From: Antedon mediterranea
Taxonomy: Eukaryota > Echinodermata > Crinoidea > Comatulida > Antedonidae
DNA: 64,000 bases
Assembly: GCF_964355755.1 (NCBI RefSeq)
Contig: NC_092678.1
Coordinates: 4,870,922 to 4,934,921, forward strand
Direction of reading: 5' to 3'
Below, one piece after another: positions 35,111 to 48,200 of the stretch. The notes beneath the pieces are model-generated. The model did no database searches. It had not been told where the DNA came from and was given only the letters and a program-made list of their open reading frames with translations. The first letter of the stretch is position 1; each line of letters opens with the position of its first letter. The position numbers and the translations under genes are program-made.

Positions 35111-38080
35111 TCATCGCACATGTGGAGCGATCCATTCAGGATTTACTAAAGACTGCTCTAGAGGGCAGTCTACATCAAACTCTTTGGTGTGCTGCGTTCT
35201 GTGGCGCATGCGTCTACTACGCTGAGGTATCGGTAATTCTGAGTGATGAGCTGGTAAGGGTTCGGTGAAGAAGTATGGATGGATGAGACCCTGTTAAAAA
35301 AAGAGAGAATTTATGATTTATAACTGAGTCACAAATATGCTAATAACTTTTCAACTAAACATTTATTCTTTCAATTGATAAGAAAAACAATGAATAATAA
35401 GCACTGAAACTTGTAGTGAGCTTGTTTAAAGCGTGGTTGCCATTAGCAATAAAGTGTGGTTGCCATTAGCAATAAAGCGTGGTTGCCATTAGCAATGAAA
35501 GAAAATGCCCTTCAAATAAGTGTGTTTGCCCCCGCCTGTGTGAAATCAAACCTGCGATATTTGCAGCACCGTTGCGTCGTCGGTTCGCACTTGTGATTAC
35601 GCAATACAGCACTTTGCATTGATACGTCGCTGCGCTTCATTGTGTTACGTCGCTAGTGGGAACCACGCTTTAGAAAAGAATGTTACCTCTGCAGCTGAGA
35701 TCCTTTGTTTTGAAGGATACACAAGAAACCTTTTTAAAAGATCCAGTGCTTCTGGTGATGCATCAGGAACGATCTCTTCCAAAGGAATCGGTGCATTTTC
35801 TGGAAACGTTATCTTGTTATAGTCGGGAAGATCTTTCATTCCCTGGGAATGCAAAACAAAGGTATATATTAATGTGTGTTTATTACATCTTATTAAATTC
35901 TAACCCCCAACAACACCAACACAAAAACAGCACAACCTTGTTTATGGTGCCGCATCTACTCCTAACTCTTCCATCAGTTAATCACCAAACCTATCTATAA
36001 AATATGGTATACATCAAGTAACAACATCAGGCACCAAAAACTGTTACTATTATTGAAATTGTATAAACACTGTTACCTTATTTCATTTATTTAGTCGACC
36101 AATAAACAGATACAGAACAGAAACAAAGCAGAATGGTCAGGTGAAACTAAAGCAAAACAATTACTATAAATCATAAAGAGTTAGTTGCCCCTTAAAAAAC
36201 ATTTTATTTACCGGCCATGTTTCTTCAGTTGGTGTTCCCAATACACGCAGAACACAACAGAGTTGCTCAATGTCATTCTCTCCAGGAAACAATGGTGAAT
36301 TATTTAAAAGCTCGCCGAATATACATCCAACAGCCCTGATAAAGAAACACAATTTGAAAATGTCACTACACTACATCTAAAGTAAGTAAACAAACATCAG
36401 ATAAAAATGATACAGTTTAACATGCCATATTTGGGTAAAAGGGGTGGGTTGGTATGCAAATATGGATTTCGAATTAATTAATGAAAGACATAATATGTCA
36501 AAATTGTTACCAACATAAAGTTGACAACCTAGAGTATGTCTCACCATAAGTCAACACCTTCATCATATTTTCTGGCGCCATAAAGTAATTCAGGTGCTCG
36601 ATACCATCTGAAAAAAAGAGGATTAAAATATTTGCACCATAGAGGAATGGAATCACAGAGGACACTGATGGAATGGAATCACAGAGGACACTGATGGAAT
36701 GGAATTGCAGATAAGTCCAAAAACTTTCAACAATCATCTCGTTCAAGATTCTAGAAATTGTGTTGGTTCACTTTAAAATGGGTATGGACTTACCTTGTAG
36801 CAACTTGATGACTATATTGGCGACCTTCCTCGTTGCTAAAAACTCTTGCCAATCCAAAGTCGGCAATCTTCAAATGACCCGTCTCACTTATCAACAGATT
36901 GGCTGGTTTTAAATCCTGTTTTAAAGAAGAGTTAAAGTTATTTTAATTGAAGCATCAAAATGTCAAAAAACTCAAAAGTTTATTCAGAAACACATATGTT
37001 GTTTACCAAAAACATCATTTTGTACTCTCAAAATCTAAATACTAAGAAATAAATATTCATTTAAATTGACCAATCACAATTGGCTTACCCTGTGCATGAT
37101 TGAGTTGTCATGGCAATATGCCACACCTTTTAGCAACATAAGCATATAGCTTTTGACCTGGGCTTCTGTCAATGGTTCCTCTGAGTTGCGAACGACTTCT
37201 GATAAGTCCGACAACATGTACTCAAAGACCAACACAAAACCAGTTCCATGCGGGAACACCTCTCTTAACTTCACTACCTAGAATACAAAGAAATTGAAAA
37301 CTATATATTATATTTATTTTTATTTAATTGTATTATTTATAGGTGTATGGAAAAGGTAATTACTGGAAATGTGGCTTGGTAACAGGATATTTTTTATGGC
37401 CAATATATGGCAGCACCCTATTCTATTTATTGTGGGATGATGGTGTTAATTAAAAAAATAAAATATGATTATTCTTACATGTTGGTTTTCTTCTATTTCT
37501 TGTAAAGCTTTAATTTCACTAAAAAAGAAAAACAAGTAACATAGAATTACAATGAAATTGGTTAATTAGCTAATTATATATATAACATGATCTAGTCTTG
37601 AAACAAAATAAAAGTAAACATTTAAAATAAGTATACAAACCGAAGAGCTGTGTTAGGAATTCCGTCTTCCCACTTCCGCAAAGGAACCTTCTTCAACGCC
37701 ACCACAGCGCCAGTCTAATAAAAATCAATACAAAGTTTATTTTTATTTTAATCAAAGAAGATAATAATGATGATGATGACGGTTGATAATTAATTACAAT
37801 GACAGATTTAAGCTCTGTCTACACAATCACACTTTATATGTGACAAAAAAATGTGATATGCTCAAATATGGACACGGTGACATCATATCACTACCATATT
37901 TGGGCATATCACTACCATATTTGGGCATATCACTACTATATTTGGGTACATTAAACTTTTTTGTCAAACTAGTTTGATGAATGTGATGCAATGATAATAA
38001 CATACCTCAATGTGTTTTGCTTTAAACACAATACCATGTGCGCCTTCACCAATACGTTCCAAAATATTGTACTGTTCCAT
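35111..38080 (-). CDS. CDK20: Cyclin-dependent kinase 20 (CCRK)
   Basis: Nine exons (minus): 38006-38080, 37641-37714, 37479-37518, 37089-37277, 36794-36915, 36545-36607, 36212-36335, 35687-35842, 35111-35290. They total 1023 nt, 340 residues, near the usual 346. A full Ser/Thr kinase domain is visible: glycine loop [12 protein letters not shown] (about 10-21), catalytic lysine in VALKKV, hinge region [20 protein letters not shown] catalytic loop, [21 protein letters not shown] activation segment and the [14 protein letters not shown] helix. The [23 protein letters not shown]-type hinge is characteristic of CDK20 among CDKs. CDK20 activates the RCK kinases (ICK/MAK) and tunes cilium length and Hedgehog signalling. 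It is divergent from the unknown gene at 39295. Confidence 0.96.
35427..35672. mobile_element. MITE-B copy with triplicated left terminus
   Basis: The left end shows three tandem copies of AAAGCGTGGTTGCCATTAGCAAT (one with AAAGTGTGG). The right end CGCTAGTGGGAACCACGCTTTA is single. It lies in the last CDK20 intron, ending 14 bp from the donor side of exon 35687-35842. Confidence 0.8.
37806..37982. mobile_element. MITE-A copy with core repeats
   Basis: TTTAAGCTCTGTCTACACAATCA begins it; the unit TATCACTACCATATTTGGGCA is repeated three times. It ends in an AAACTAGTTTGATGA remnant. CDK20 intron 1. Confidence 0.8.
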
Positions 38081-38651
38081 TTCAGGACAAGTAATTATGA
38101 TTTACATTCTTATTCTGCAACACTCACATGGATGGCAACTTCATCTGAAAAATAATAATTGTAAACATTTTCTTTTGGCCCTTTGCTTTGGATGATGGAA
38201 ATCTACACAGATGTTGGCTATCAAACATCCATGCACATACGCTATAAAAATACTATTTAGGGAATATAGTCTAATCTCTGTTTGACCTGCCTGCAGGGTA
38301 CCTAGTAGGCCTAGAGTATGATCAGTAGAGAACCTCCTCCTTCTTTCTACCTTACCTACACACCCCCTACACACACACACAGTAATTTGTTACATACTCT
38401 GCTAGGCCTAGGTTTTAGGGCGGCTCAGATAGGCTATAGTACTAGCCACCGCCTAGGCCTATATACCTACCCAATACCAATATTAAAAACTACAACATAC
38501 ATACTATATAATGTTATTTATTTATGTTTCTACTATCAATTTACAGAATTTTAACCTACAGTTTGTGTTTTATAATTATGCAACCTAAAAATGTTTGTTT
38601 GTTGTTGTGGTAATAGCGCCCTCAATTAATGAATAAATAACTACCTCTGGG

Positions 38652-38760
38652 CCAATCATATCGTTGCTATTGCCCCGACCAATCATACTGCTGGTAATCT
38701 TGGCCAATCACATCGCTACTATTATCTTGGCCAATCACATCACTGATTGTGTTGTCCAAT
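38652..38760 (+). promoter_or_regulatory. Array of five CCAAT boxes at 25-27 bp spacing
   Basis: CCAAT occurs at 38652, 38679, 38704, 38731 and 38756, all in the same orientation and mostly in the context GGCCAATCAYATCRCT. The spacings are 27, 25, 27 and 25 bp. Flanks of the boxes are similar, so the array may have grown by duplication. CCAAT in this context is the known NF-Y site. Confidence 0.75.
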
Positions 38761-38768
38761 AATAACGC

Positions 38769-38825
38769 TGTGCGCGGTGTACTTATAGCTGTTATAATAT
38801 AACAGCTATAAGTACACCGCGCACA
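38769..38825. repeat. Perfect palindrome, 28-nt arms, 1-nt centre
   Basis: Left arm TGTGCGCGGTGTACTTATAG...TTATA (38769-38796) is exactly inverted at 38798-38825 around an A at 38797. Both arms pair without mismatch. It begins 9 bp after the last CCAAT box. Confidence 0.97.
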
Positions 38826-39294
38826 TATTATGGTAAATATTGATATATCTGCAGAAGTATTATTATAGTTAGTAATCAGTTAATTACATTATTTAATTAC
38901 ATACCGATGATAATTGTTACTTTTACCATAGACAAACGTTTTTGCTATGTTACTATGAGGTAGTAACAGTTATTTAAAACTACACATTTCACAAAACCAT
39001 TCACTACCTATGGAGAAAATAATGTCATCATTCGTCTACGGACGCCCACTGCCGTTTCAAACGCGCGCGCCAAGCCATTCTACTGAGCGGACTTGGTTGC
39101 CGTGATACACCCCATCTCCTTTGGATACAACACGATTTATTACACTTTTACTTCAATATAATGTACCAATATTAAAAAAGGAACAATGTAAGTTGCCTAC
39201 TTGTGCTTGTTATACTTTCTAAATTATTTTATTGTTTATATCAAATGTTAAATCAAATTGTAATTTGTTTATGTAGGTGTAGGATGCCAACACA

Positions 39295-42200
39295 ATGTCA
39301 GTAACTCGTGTAGTTCTACCCAGGCTAGCAGAGTTTGGCGGTGTTCCTACCAACAACCTAGACAATGATACCTCGGCGGCAACCAGTAGTCAACATAAGA
39401 TTCAACGGTACAGCTCTGGACACTCGTCTGTCACACCAACACTAATTAAACGAGTTGGGAAAGTAAGACATTTCTTGTGTATGTTTGTTAGTTATCTCTA
39501 GGCCTAGAAAAAATATAAATTCGATTTTAAAAAATAATTGTATTATTTGCAGTGCCAAATCACAAGACCTCCCAAAACGGTAGCAGATGCTCCTACAAAT
39601 CTCACAAAGGCAAACTCAACGGTAGATCTGGCGTTGAGTGGAATACCACGTGACAAGAATCTTCTTCTTCCAAAGATAGATGAGGATGTGGTGGTTAAAC
39701 CGTCACCCTGGGTGGCGCCTCATACACACAGATCTAAGCATAGGGTAAGCAAAACTGTTTATGAGAAATGGACGGGTTAGAGGGTGTAAGACAGATAATT
39801 GTGATGATGGATGAAAACATGACGACGGCGACGATGCTATTGACGACGAGGACGATGACCAAACCCAGTAATACCGTTTTTTATTGTAATCATGCGGGAA
39901 ATTACCTCACGACGAGGACGATGACGTAGATGACGACGACGGAGATGACGATGACGATGACGACGACGATGATGGCAATCAATAATGAATGAATTGTTCG
40001 TTGGTTTTTAGTTCACTACTTCAAGCCTATTTCCAGAACCGCCACCGACTCCAAGCAAATCTGGAACCAGGCTAAACATAGAGTTAGCAATTATGGGCCA
40101 GGACATCCGACTCCCTCCTCCCCGTACACCAACAGAGAGCAGGAAGCAGGACACAACAAAGGTAGGCCTACACATTTTTATAACAAAGATAAGATTATAA
40201 GAAAAGTTTTCTAATTCCAATGTGGTTTCAAATATACTTGTCTTCTTTAAAGCTTGGTTCCCACTAGGACGAAACGCAAAGAAGTTGGATGCCAGAACGC
40301 AAGAGAAATGACCACTCACAAGTGATAGTTCGAATAATCCATAACTTATAGTTGGAACCGAGCTTTAAGCACATTCTAACTATTTATTATTTCTATCTAC
40401 TTCATAGAAACCTCGTAAAATACCGACACATTTAAAGCGAGCACGCAGTGGCAGTAGCGGCGATCTTCAACACGGTGGTGGCGTGCTGGCGTTCCAAGAA
40501 AACATTCGGAAACTACTGTTATGTACATCATTGGGTGTACACATAGAGGCAAGTTAAACCAATGTTCTAATGGAAGAAATATCAATACGAAAACGGGACA
40601 ATGTTAATTAAAAGTGCGTGTACGCGTACGGTATGTCGTATTTAACAGGCAATTGGGCAACCTACATCGCATACGTGTTGTGACGCGGTGATACGACGTA
40701 CGCGTATTGCCAAAATGTTCATGATATGCCCCATTTAAAATCATGTATTGTACGCGTATGTTATACTCTTTTTGTGTGACGTAGGCTGGAATACGACTGT
40801 GATTCAAATTAATAATACTAGACCTTAATTATACACTCTACGCCCAAATCAGAACATTTTTTCGACATTATTTCTTGAACAGAGCAAATACCAAGCATCC
40901 GGGAACATCGCCACTCCAGTATTTCACTGTCCAAGATGCCTTAAACATTGGACTATGTACAATGTGACGCCAAATGGGTGCAGGCAGACTGAGAGACCAA
41001 CCAAGGGACCATCATTCTTTATCACAAACACCGGACACTCTATACTAAAGGTTGGTTGGTATACCCTACCTAGGTATAATCAGACGAGAACAAGTATGAT
41101 TTTACGAGATCAATAAAAGTCAACAAATTGATATTATCGAATATCGGTTATTTTAATATATATTTGTCATTCAGACGTTCCAATCGATGCCGAAAGAGCA
41201 CCAAAGCAAATTCCTCGACACGATCATCGCCATCGAACCAGATTCAAAGGGCATCATTCATGTACCTAGCGTTGATTACGTCACAATCGCAATGAGTAAG
41301 AGAAGTAGTAATACTCTACACGGGAGGCAGGCTGAACTAATACCAACATCAAAAACAAGTACAGACACAATCTCTCCAGCAGATGCTGCTGACATGCAGG
41401 AGAGCAGAGGTCACAAAAATTCGATAATGACGTCTGAGGTACCAACCAGACTATGCGAACCACCATTTGAACAACGTAAGTTCGCTATCAATAGAAAGGC
41501 TATATTGGTACCTGGTACATTGGTACTTGATACTTTGCAGCTCATTAAGCTATTCTGCGATTGGGTGCAGGTGAATCAAAAATGTGAAAAACTCTTTCTT
41601 GTCATGATGACTGTAGAGCAGTGTAATTTTATGAAAATAAATTTGCATGAAAATCCCGAAAGACCAGTTGATGTTGATGTCACGAACTCCTCTCACGTAT
41701 GTTTCCGAGCGGTTGAAAATACTTTAGGAACTCCCTTGTGACATAAAAGTATACACACAAAATCCACAAAGTTGTAAAATAACTCAAAAACAAAGCTTTA
41801 ATTTCAATCAACTTCAACTTTCAACAATCCAGTAAGCACTTTAAACAACAGTTTCACAATAACTTTACAATATAATATCCAACCTCTAATCCAACAACCT
41901 TACAATAGTTTACATCCCTTTATATACAAGATGCTCCTATCCTTCTAGATCATTCTTTATACTTCTCATTATTACATGATTACAGTTTCTATTAATAGCA
42001 CTTCTGGAATGTTCTAGATTGTTCTTATTAATTATACATGGTTTATTAAATCAAAACATCTTATTCTAGAATGTTCATGTAAATACTATGTTACTCTATA
42101 TGTTAGGGAATGGTAATTTATTACACTCCCCCCTCTTTCTGAGCTCAAAACTCTTTCTTGGAGTTTTGAGGGGAAAGTATACACGGACGTGGCAAAATAT

Positions 42201-45200
42201 AACATTTCCGACCTAGAAACCCTGTTTAATATATGAATATAAATTCAAACTACATTACGTGAAAACCAAATTCTCATTACAAACAAAATGTAAGAAACAA
42301 GTAACTTATAAACATTAAAACCTATTTTGTCTATTTGTAAAGTAACCCTTAAGTTAATGGTTTTCGTGACAATCCGTCAGCATTACCATTAGAAATACCC
42401 CTTCTATGTACAACAGTAAAGCAATAAGGTTGTAAATCAAGACTCCATCTAGTTAGTCTTTTGTTTGTCTCTTTCATTTCAACCAACCATTTGAGTGGTT
42501 GATGGTCAGTAACTATCTTAAATTTTCTGCCTAGTAGATAATATCGCAGACTTTCGACAGCCCATTTTATAGCTAAACACTCTTTCTCTATAGTTGCATA
42601 ATTCTGTTCTCTTGGGAACATCTTACGACTAAGATACAATACTGGATGGTCAGTACCATCAGGACCTAGTTGACTAAGTACTGCACCTAACCCTCGATCT
42701 GACGCATCTGTTTGCAGTATAAACTCTGCATTAAAATCTGGGTTTCGTAACACAGGGTCTGAACATAACGCCTGTTTTAACTTTACAAGTGCATCTTCGC
42801 ACTCAGGCGTCCATTTGATTTTATCTGGATGTTTTTTCCCCGTCAGATCAGTTAGAGGTGCTGCGATGTCAGCATAATTAGGAATAAACTTTCGGTAGTA
42901 TCCTGTCAGGCCAAGAAAAGATTTAACATCCTTCTTAGTTTTAGGTTTTTCCCATTGTACTACCGCTTCTACCTTAGTCTTTTGAGGACGTATCATTCCC
43001 TCTCCAACTACATACCCTAAATAATGCACTTTACTATGTGCGAAACTACATTTTGCAGGTTTGACTGTCAGATTAGCTTGCTTGAGGGTCTGAAAAATGT
43101 CCCTAAGATGATGGATATGACTTTCCCAGTCTGGACTAAATATTACCAGATCATCCATATAAGCTGCTGCATAAGATTCTTTCTTGCGCAACAGTTGATC
43201 CATCATTCTTTGAAACGTTGCAGGAGCCCCATGCAAGCCAAATGGTAAATACTTAAATTGGTACAAACCCATTGGTGTTGAAAAAGCTGTATATGGTTTT
43301 GACCGTTCAGTTAATGGAACCTGCCAGTAACCTTTACATAAATCTAACTTTGTTATAAATTTAGCAGGACCAACCCTGCCTATTATTTCATCTATTCGAG
43401 GCATTGGATATGCATCAAACTTGCTCAAGCTATTCACTTTTTTGTAATTTACGCAAAAGCGAGCTGTACCGTCCGGCTTTGGTACCATGATATAAGGAGA
43501 GGACCAGGGACTGTGAGACTCTTCTATTACCCCAAGTTCCAACATAGATTCTATCTCTTCTTTTACTTTGCCTAACTTAGCCTGAGGAATTGGATAAGCT
43601 CTTAATCTAACTGGGTGTACCCCTAGGTTCATTTCAATATCATGCTTTATTACAGTAGTTTTCCCTGGCTTGTCCTGTAACACTGAGTCAAATTCAGAAA
43701 ACACCTCCGCTAAATCTGAAAGCTGAGATTCATCTAATCCTTCACCAGAATCTAAGGTTAAATTGGAACTAGAAATATTTGACCAAGAAATGTCCTTATC
43801 CTGACCCTCGTCTTGTCCAGTTACATCATTTATAGCCAGCATAACCTCAATAGTTCTACGATGAAATTGTTTTAAAAGATTTATGTGGTAGACTTTTGAC
43901 TTTTTCCGTTTATCATTAGTTTCCACCTCATAGTTTACTGGACCTAGTTTCCTTAAAACCTTGTAAGGACCTTGCCATTTTGCCTCTAATGCATCGTTAC
44001 TAGATGGTAAGAGTAATAGGACTTCATCACCTGGACTAAATTCTCTACAAACAGATTTCTGATCATATTTTTGTTTTTGCCTTGTTTGGGATAGTTCAAT
44101 GTTTTCCTGGACTAGATCTTTCATTGAAGTTAACCTATCTCTCATTTTAACAACGTGTGAAACCACACTTTGAGGACCTGTCACCGTGCCTGTCCACATT
44201 TCTTTCATTATATCAAGTGGACCTCGTACCTTCCAACCATACAATAATTCAAATGGAGAGAACCCAGTTGACTCCTGCGGTACCTCCCTATAAGCAAATA
44301 ATAGGTACGGAAGCAATTTATCCCATTCTCGGGGATCATCCTGAACAAATTTTCTAATCATAGCCTTGAGGGTGCCATTAAATCTTTCCACTAATCCATC
44401 GGTTTGTGGATGGTAGGGAGAAGTAGTCAAGCCCTTAATTGAAAGTAACTTATAAATTTGACTCAACAACTTAGAGGTAAAGTTAGAGCCTTGATCGGTT
44501 AAAATTTCTGTTGGTACCCCTACCCTGGAAAATAATTTAATCAACTCATCCGCTATCTTTGGAGCTTCAATACTTCTCAGTGGGATAGCCTCCGGATATC
44601 GAGTTGCATAATCACATATAACCAAGACATATTTATTTCCTGTCTTACTCCGTGCTAGTGGACCAACAATGTCCATAGCGATTCGGCGGAATGGTTCACT
44701 GATTATTGGCAAAAGAATCATCGGAGCCTTCAATTTAGTTTTATACTTTGAAGTTTTCTGACAATTTTCACAAGTGTTACAATATTCGGTCACATCCTTT
44801 CTAATACCAGGCCAAAAGAATCTCTGCTTTATCCTATCTAATGTCTTTTTCCTACCTAAATGACCTGCCAAAGGAATATCATGTGAGACTTTCAATACAC
44901 TATTACGGCAAGGGTATGGAACTACTAATTGCTCTATTGGTTCTGTCTGGTGTTTAGTGAAAACCTGCCTAAATAAAATTCCATCCTTACAGACTATCTT
45001 TATAGTGTCATCATCCTTCTGTACTAACATCTGTTCTCGAAGTGAAATTAAAGTTCTATCCTTAACCTGATAATCCTTAATTTTATCTCTGCCAATATCT
45101 AAAATGTCTAATTCACTATCTTGGCTAGATTGAGCTTCCTTTGTTTTTGCAAACTCTTTCCTAACTTTTCGTTTCTCACTTCTGGTTTTATGAACTTTTT

Positions 45201-48200
45201 CCTTGGGAGGGTTGTTACTGAGTAGTTGGCCATCTAAATGTCCAAATTCTTCTTGAAAATTAACCACATCATCTAACTGATGTGAAATAACCCCAGAAGC
45301 TTTTTCCGACTTTAATTCGTTTTCCTCTCTTAGTTTTTCTTTTCTAGCATGATCTCTAGTGGCAACAAAACTATGCCTATCATGATTCTTATCCCTCTTT
45401 CCTAATAAGTCTCCAAATTTAGGAAAGTCCCTACCAAGAATTACATCTCTTGGTAAATCGCTGCAAACGCCAACCAACAAATTATGGTCTTCGTTATTAA
45501 TCTTAATATTGACGAATGCAGTAGGATAGGCTTGGACATGGTCATGGACGCACCTGCATGTAATTTTAGCTTGCTCCGCGCGATTAATTTTCTTAGCCGC
45601 TACTAAATCAGAATGAACAAGTGTCATATCACATCCAGAGTCTATCAAAATTTCACAATCACATCCTTCAACTAGGCCTCTACAAATGTAAGGTGTACAT
45701 GGTTTTGAAACAGTATCTGTCTTTGTCGACAAAAAGCCATCCTTACTTCGACAAAATCGTTCTATGTGGCCTACTTTTTTGCACCGTCTACAAACGAGAG
45801 GTTGTCTAGCGTCAGATTGTGATTTATGAAAGTTATCAGGGGGATTATTATTACCCTTACTGTCAACTTCAGGAGTGCCTTTCACTGTTTTCTCCTGGTT
45901 GTTTCTATTTTCGTGTTTTCTATTTTGAAACTTTTTCTCAAAATCGATACCTTTTCTAGCTTGAAAATAATTATCTGCTAATTCCGCAGCATTTAATCCC
46001 GAATCTGGTTTATGTTCTTTAACCCAAATTTGTACCCCTGTGGGCATAATATCTATCAATTGCTCTAAAATAACAATTTCAGCTAAATCATCTTTGCTTT
46101 TATCAGCAGGCCTAGCCCACTTAGTAAATAAATCTTTTAACCTAACATACATTTCTCTATAACTTTCTTCACTTTTCTTTTTAATTGACCTAAACCTTTG
46201 CCTATATGTCTCTTCAGTTATGTCATACCTTTGTAATATTGCTTTCTTCACTATGTCGTACTGGTTACTTTCTGTCACTGGTAGTGATGCATAGGCTGCT
46301 CTTGCTTTGCCTGTCAAATGAGGTATTAGTTTTACTACCCAGTGTTCTTTTCGCCACTCATAGGTGTTAGCAATACGTTCAAACGTAGTGAGATAATTTT
46401 CAATATCATCACTATCAGAAAGCTTTGCAATCTGAACTTCCTTCAATCTCATTATGTCTTTTAATCGTTTCTCCTCACTGTCCTTTTGCTTGTCCATTAA
46501 CGCCATTACTAATGCTTGCTGTTTCTCCATATCTTCCCTACGTAAACGTTCTTGTCTTTCCATATCTTCTTTGCGTAAACGTTCTTGTTTCTCTATATCT
46601 TCCTTGCGTAAACGTTCTTGTTTCTCTATATCTTCCCGACGTCTTTCATTATCTTCTTGACGTGAACGTTCTTGTTGTTTCATCATCTGCTGCATCATAA
46701 TATTCTGCTGTTGCATTTGCTGCTGCATCAACAACAAAAAGTCTTTTGAAAATGAGTCAGCCCCTGTAGGGTTATGTCCACTGGTTGGTCCAGACTCTTC
46801 TGCCTGTTGTTCAGGTTGAATTGATTGAACTGATTCTACATCCGAATCAGTTTCATCGCCGCCGCTGTATTCTCTACCGGATCTTGTTGTTGATTGTTTA
46901 TCAGCCATTTTTTAAATCTGGATGAGGGTCTTGTTACTAGTTAATCGTAGTTACCGAGACGTTCACAAGTCTACTGTTCCAAATAAATAATGTACTGTTC
47001 TTAAAACAATGTTTGTGTACTTACGATTAAACAAAACGTAGCACCACGGCTTCCGTAAAATATCTCAGTATCGTAAGTACCACTTCCTCAAAATATCAAT
47101 AAAAGTACAGTTGATCCTAAACAGCCACCAATCTATGGCAAAATACAGTAGATCAAACTGCTACCACAAAATATCACAACAGTACTGTAGATAAATACAC
47201 AGTTAAGTCGAACAGTAGATCGAAATAACCGCTGCCACCAAATTATGTCACGAACTCCTCTCACGTATGTTTCCGAGCGGTTGAAAATACTTTAGGAACT
47301 CCCTTGTGACATAAAAGTATACACACAAAATCCACAAAGTTGTAAAATAACTCAAAAACAAAGCTTTAATTTCAATCAACTTCAACTTTCAACAATCCAG
47401 TAAGCACTTTAAACAACAGTTTCACAATAACTTTACAATATAATATCCAACCTCTAATCCAACAACCTTACAATAGTTTACATCCCTTTATATACAAGAT
47501 GCTCCTATCCTTCTAGATCATTCTTTATACTTCTCATTATTACATGATTACAGTTTCTATTAATAGCACTTCTGGAATGTTCTAGATTGTTCTTATTAAT
47601 TATACATGGTTTATTAAATCAAAACATCTTATTCTAGAATGTTCATGTAAATACTATGTTACTCTATATGTTAGGGAATGGTAATTTATTACAGTTGATG
47701 ATGTTGATTGCCTTGATAACAATAAACAATAGTACACATCTATTTTGCATTGTAGGGCCTACTTTTATCATCCGTGTGCATAAACGACAAATTAACAGCG
47801 CGATGGGCAATGTGAACGGCGGTGGTAAACAAGGTGTTACTGAATTGATGGATGCAGATGATCGGCCTAACACTAGTATTGGACACCGGGAAAACGAAGA
47901 CAACATGAGCATCGTGATCGGCAGAAAAGATAACAGTCTAACAACTATTGTATACGGTTAGTATAGAGTTACCTCCTGTTTATACTCTTACCAGCAGTAG
48001 CGTTATTATCAGCGTTAGTACGCGTCCGGTTAGCGCGTGTAAAAAGCGGGCGTCTTTTGCGCAGCTTGTGATAAATGCATTTAATAAACCAATTGAAAAT
48101 ATTGTTGATGTAAACATTATCACATAATGGTTATCATTGCCCATGAAAAACATCTGGACAGAAGATTCAACCAATCAGAACACCGTACAGTGCACTTGTT

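Larger units (their letters stand above)
38081..39294. promoter_or_regulatory. Divergent intergenic region of CDK20 and unknown gene
   Basis: These 1.2 kb separate two outward-facing start codons. They contain TAGGCCTA-rich patches (38395-38470), the CCAAT array (38652-38760), the perfect palindrome (38769-38825) and a CGCGCGCG-like patch near 39060. No ORF of note was seen. Its use as a shared promoter is inferred from gene orientation and CCAAT density. Confidence 0.55.
41678..47693 (-). mobile_element. Complete Gmr1-like Ty3/gypsy LTR retrotransposon
   Basis: A 6,016-bp element has 448-bp LTRs, a GTTGA target-site duplication, a primer-binding site, a polypurine tract and one intact gag-pol frame. 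It lies in intron 6 of the unknown gene, antisense to it. Removing the element leaves a roughly 260-bp intron, normal for this gene. Gag-PR-INT-RT-RH order with integrase first is the hallmark of the Gmr1 group of Ty3/gypsy elements, described mainly from deuterostomes. No env-like frame is present. Confidence 0.95.

Noticed and set aside
38041-38570. Small open frames around the CDK20 start
   Set aside because: They are short, lie in TAGGCCTA-rich sequence and have no splice or homology support.
39096-39109. RFX X-box-like site (GTTGCCGTGATACA) upstream of the unknown gene
   Set aside because: Only the first half matches the X-box consensus; the second half is too poor to support a ciliary promoter call.
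46425-46700. Plus-strand frames opposite the Gag coiled coil
   Set aside because: They are shadows of the 33-bp repeats in the Gag frame on the minus strand.
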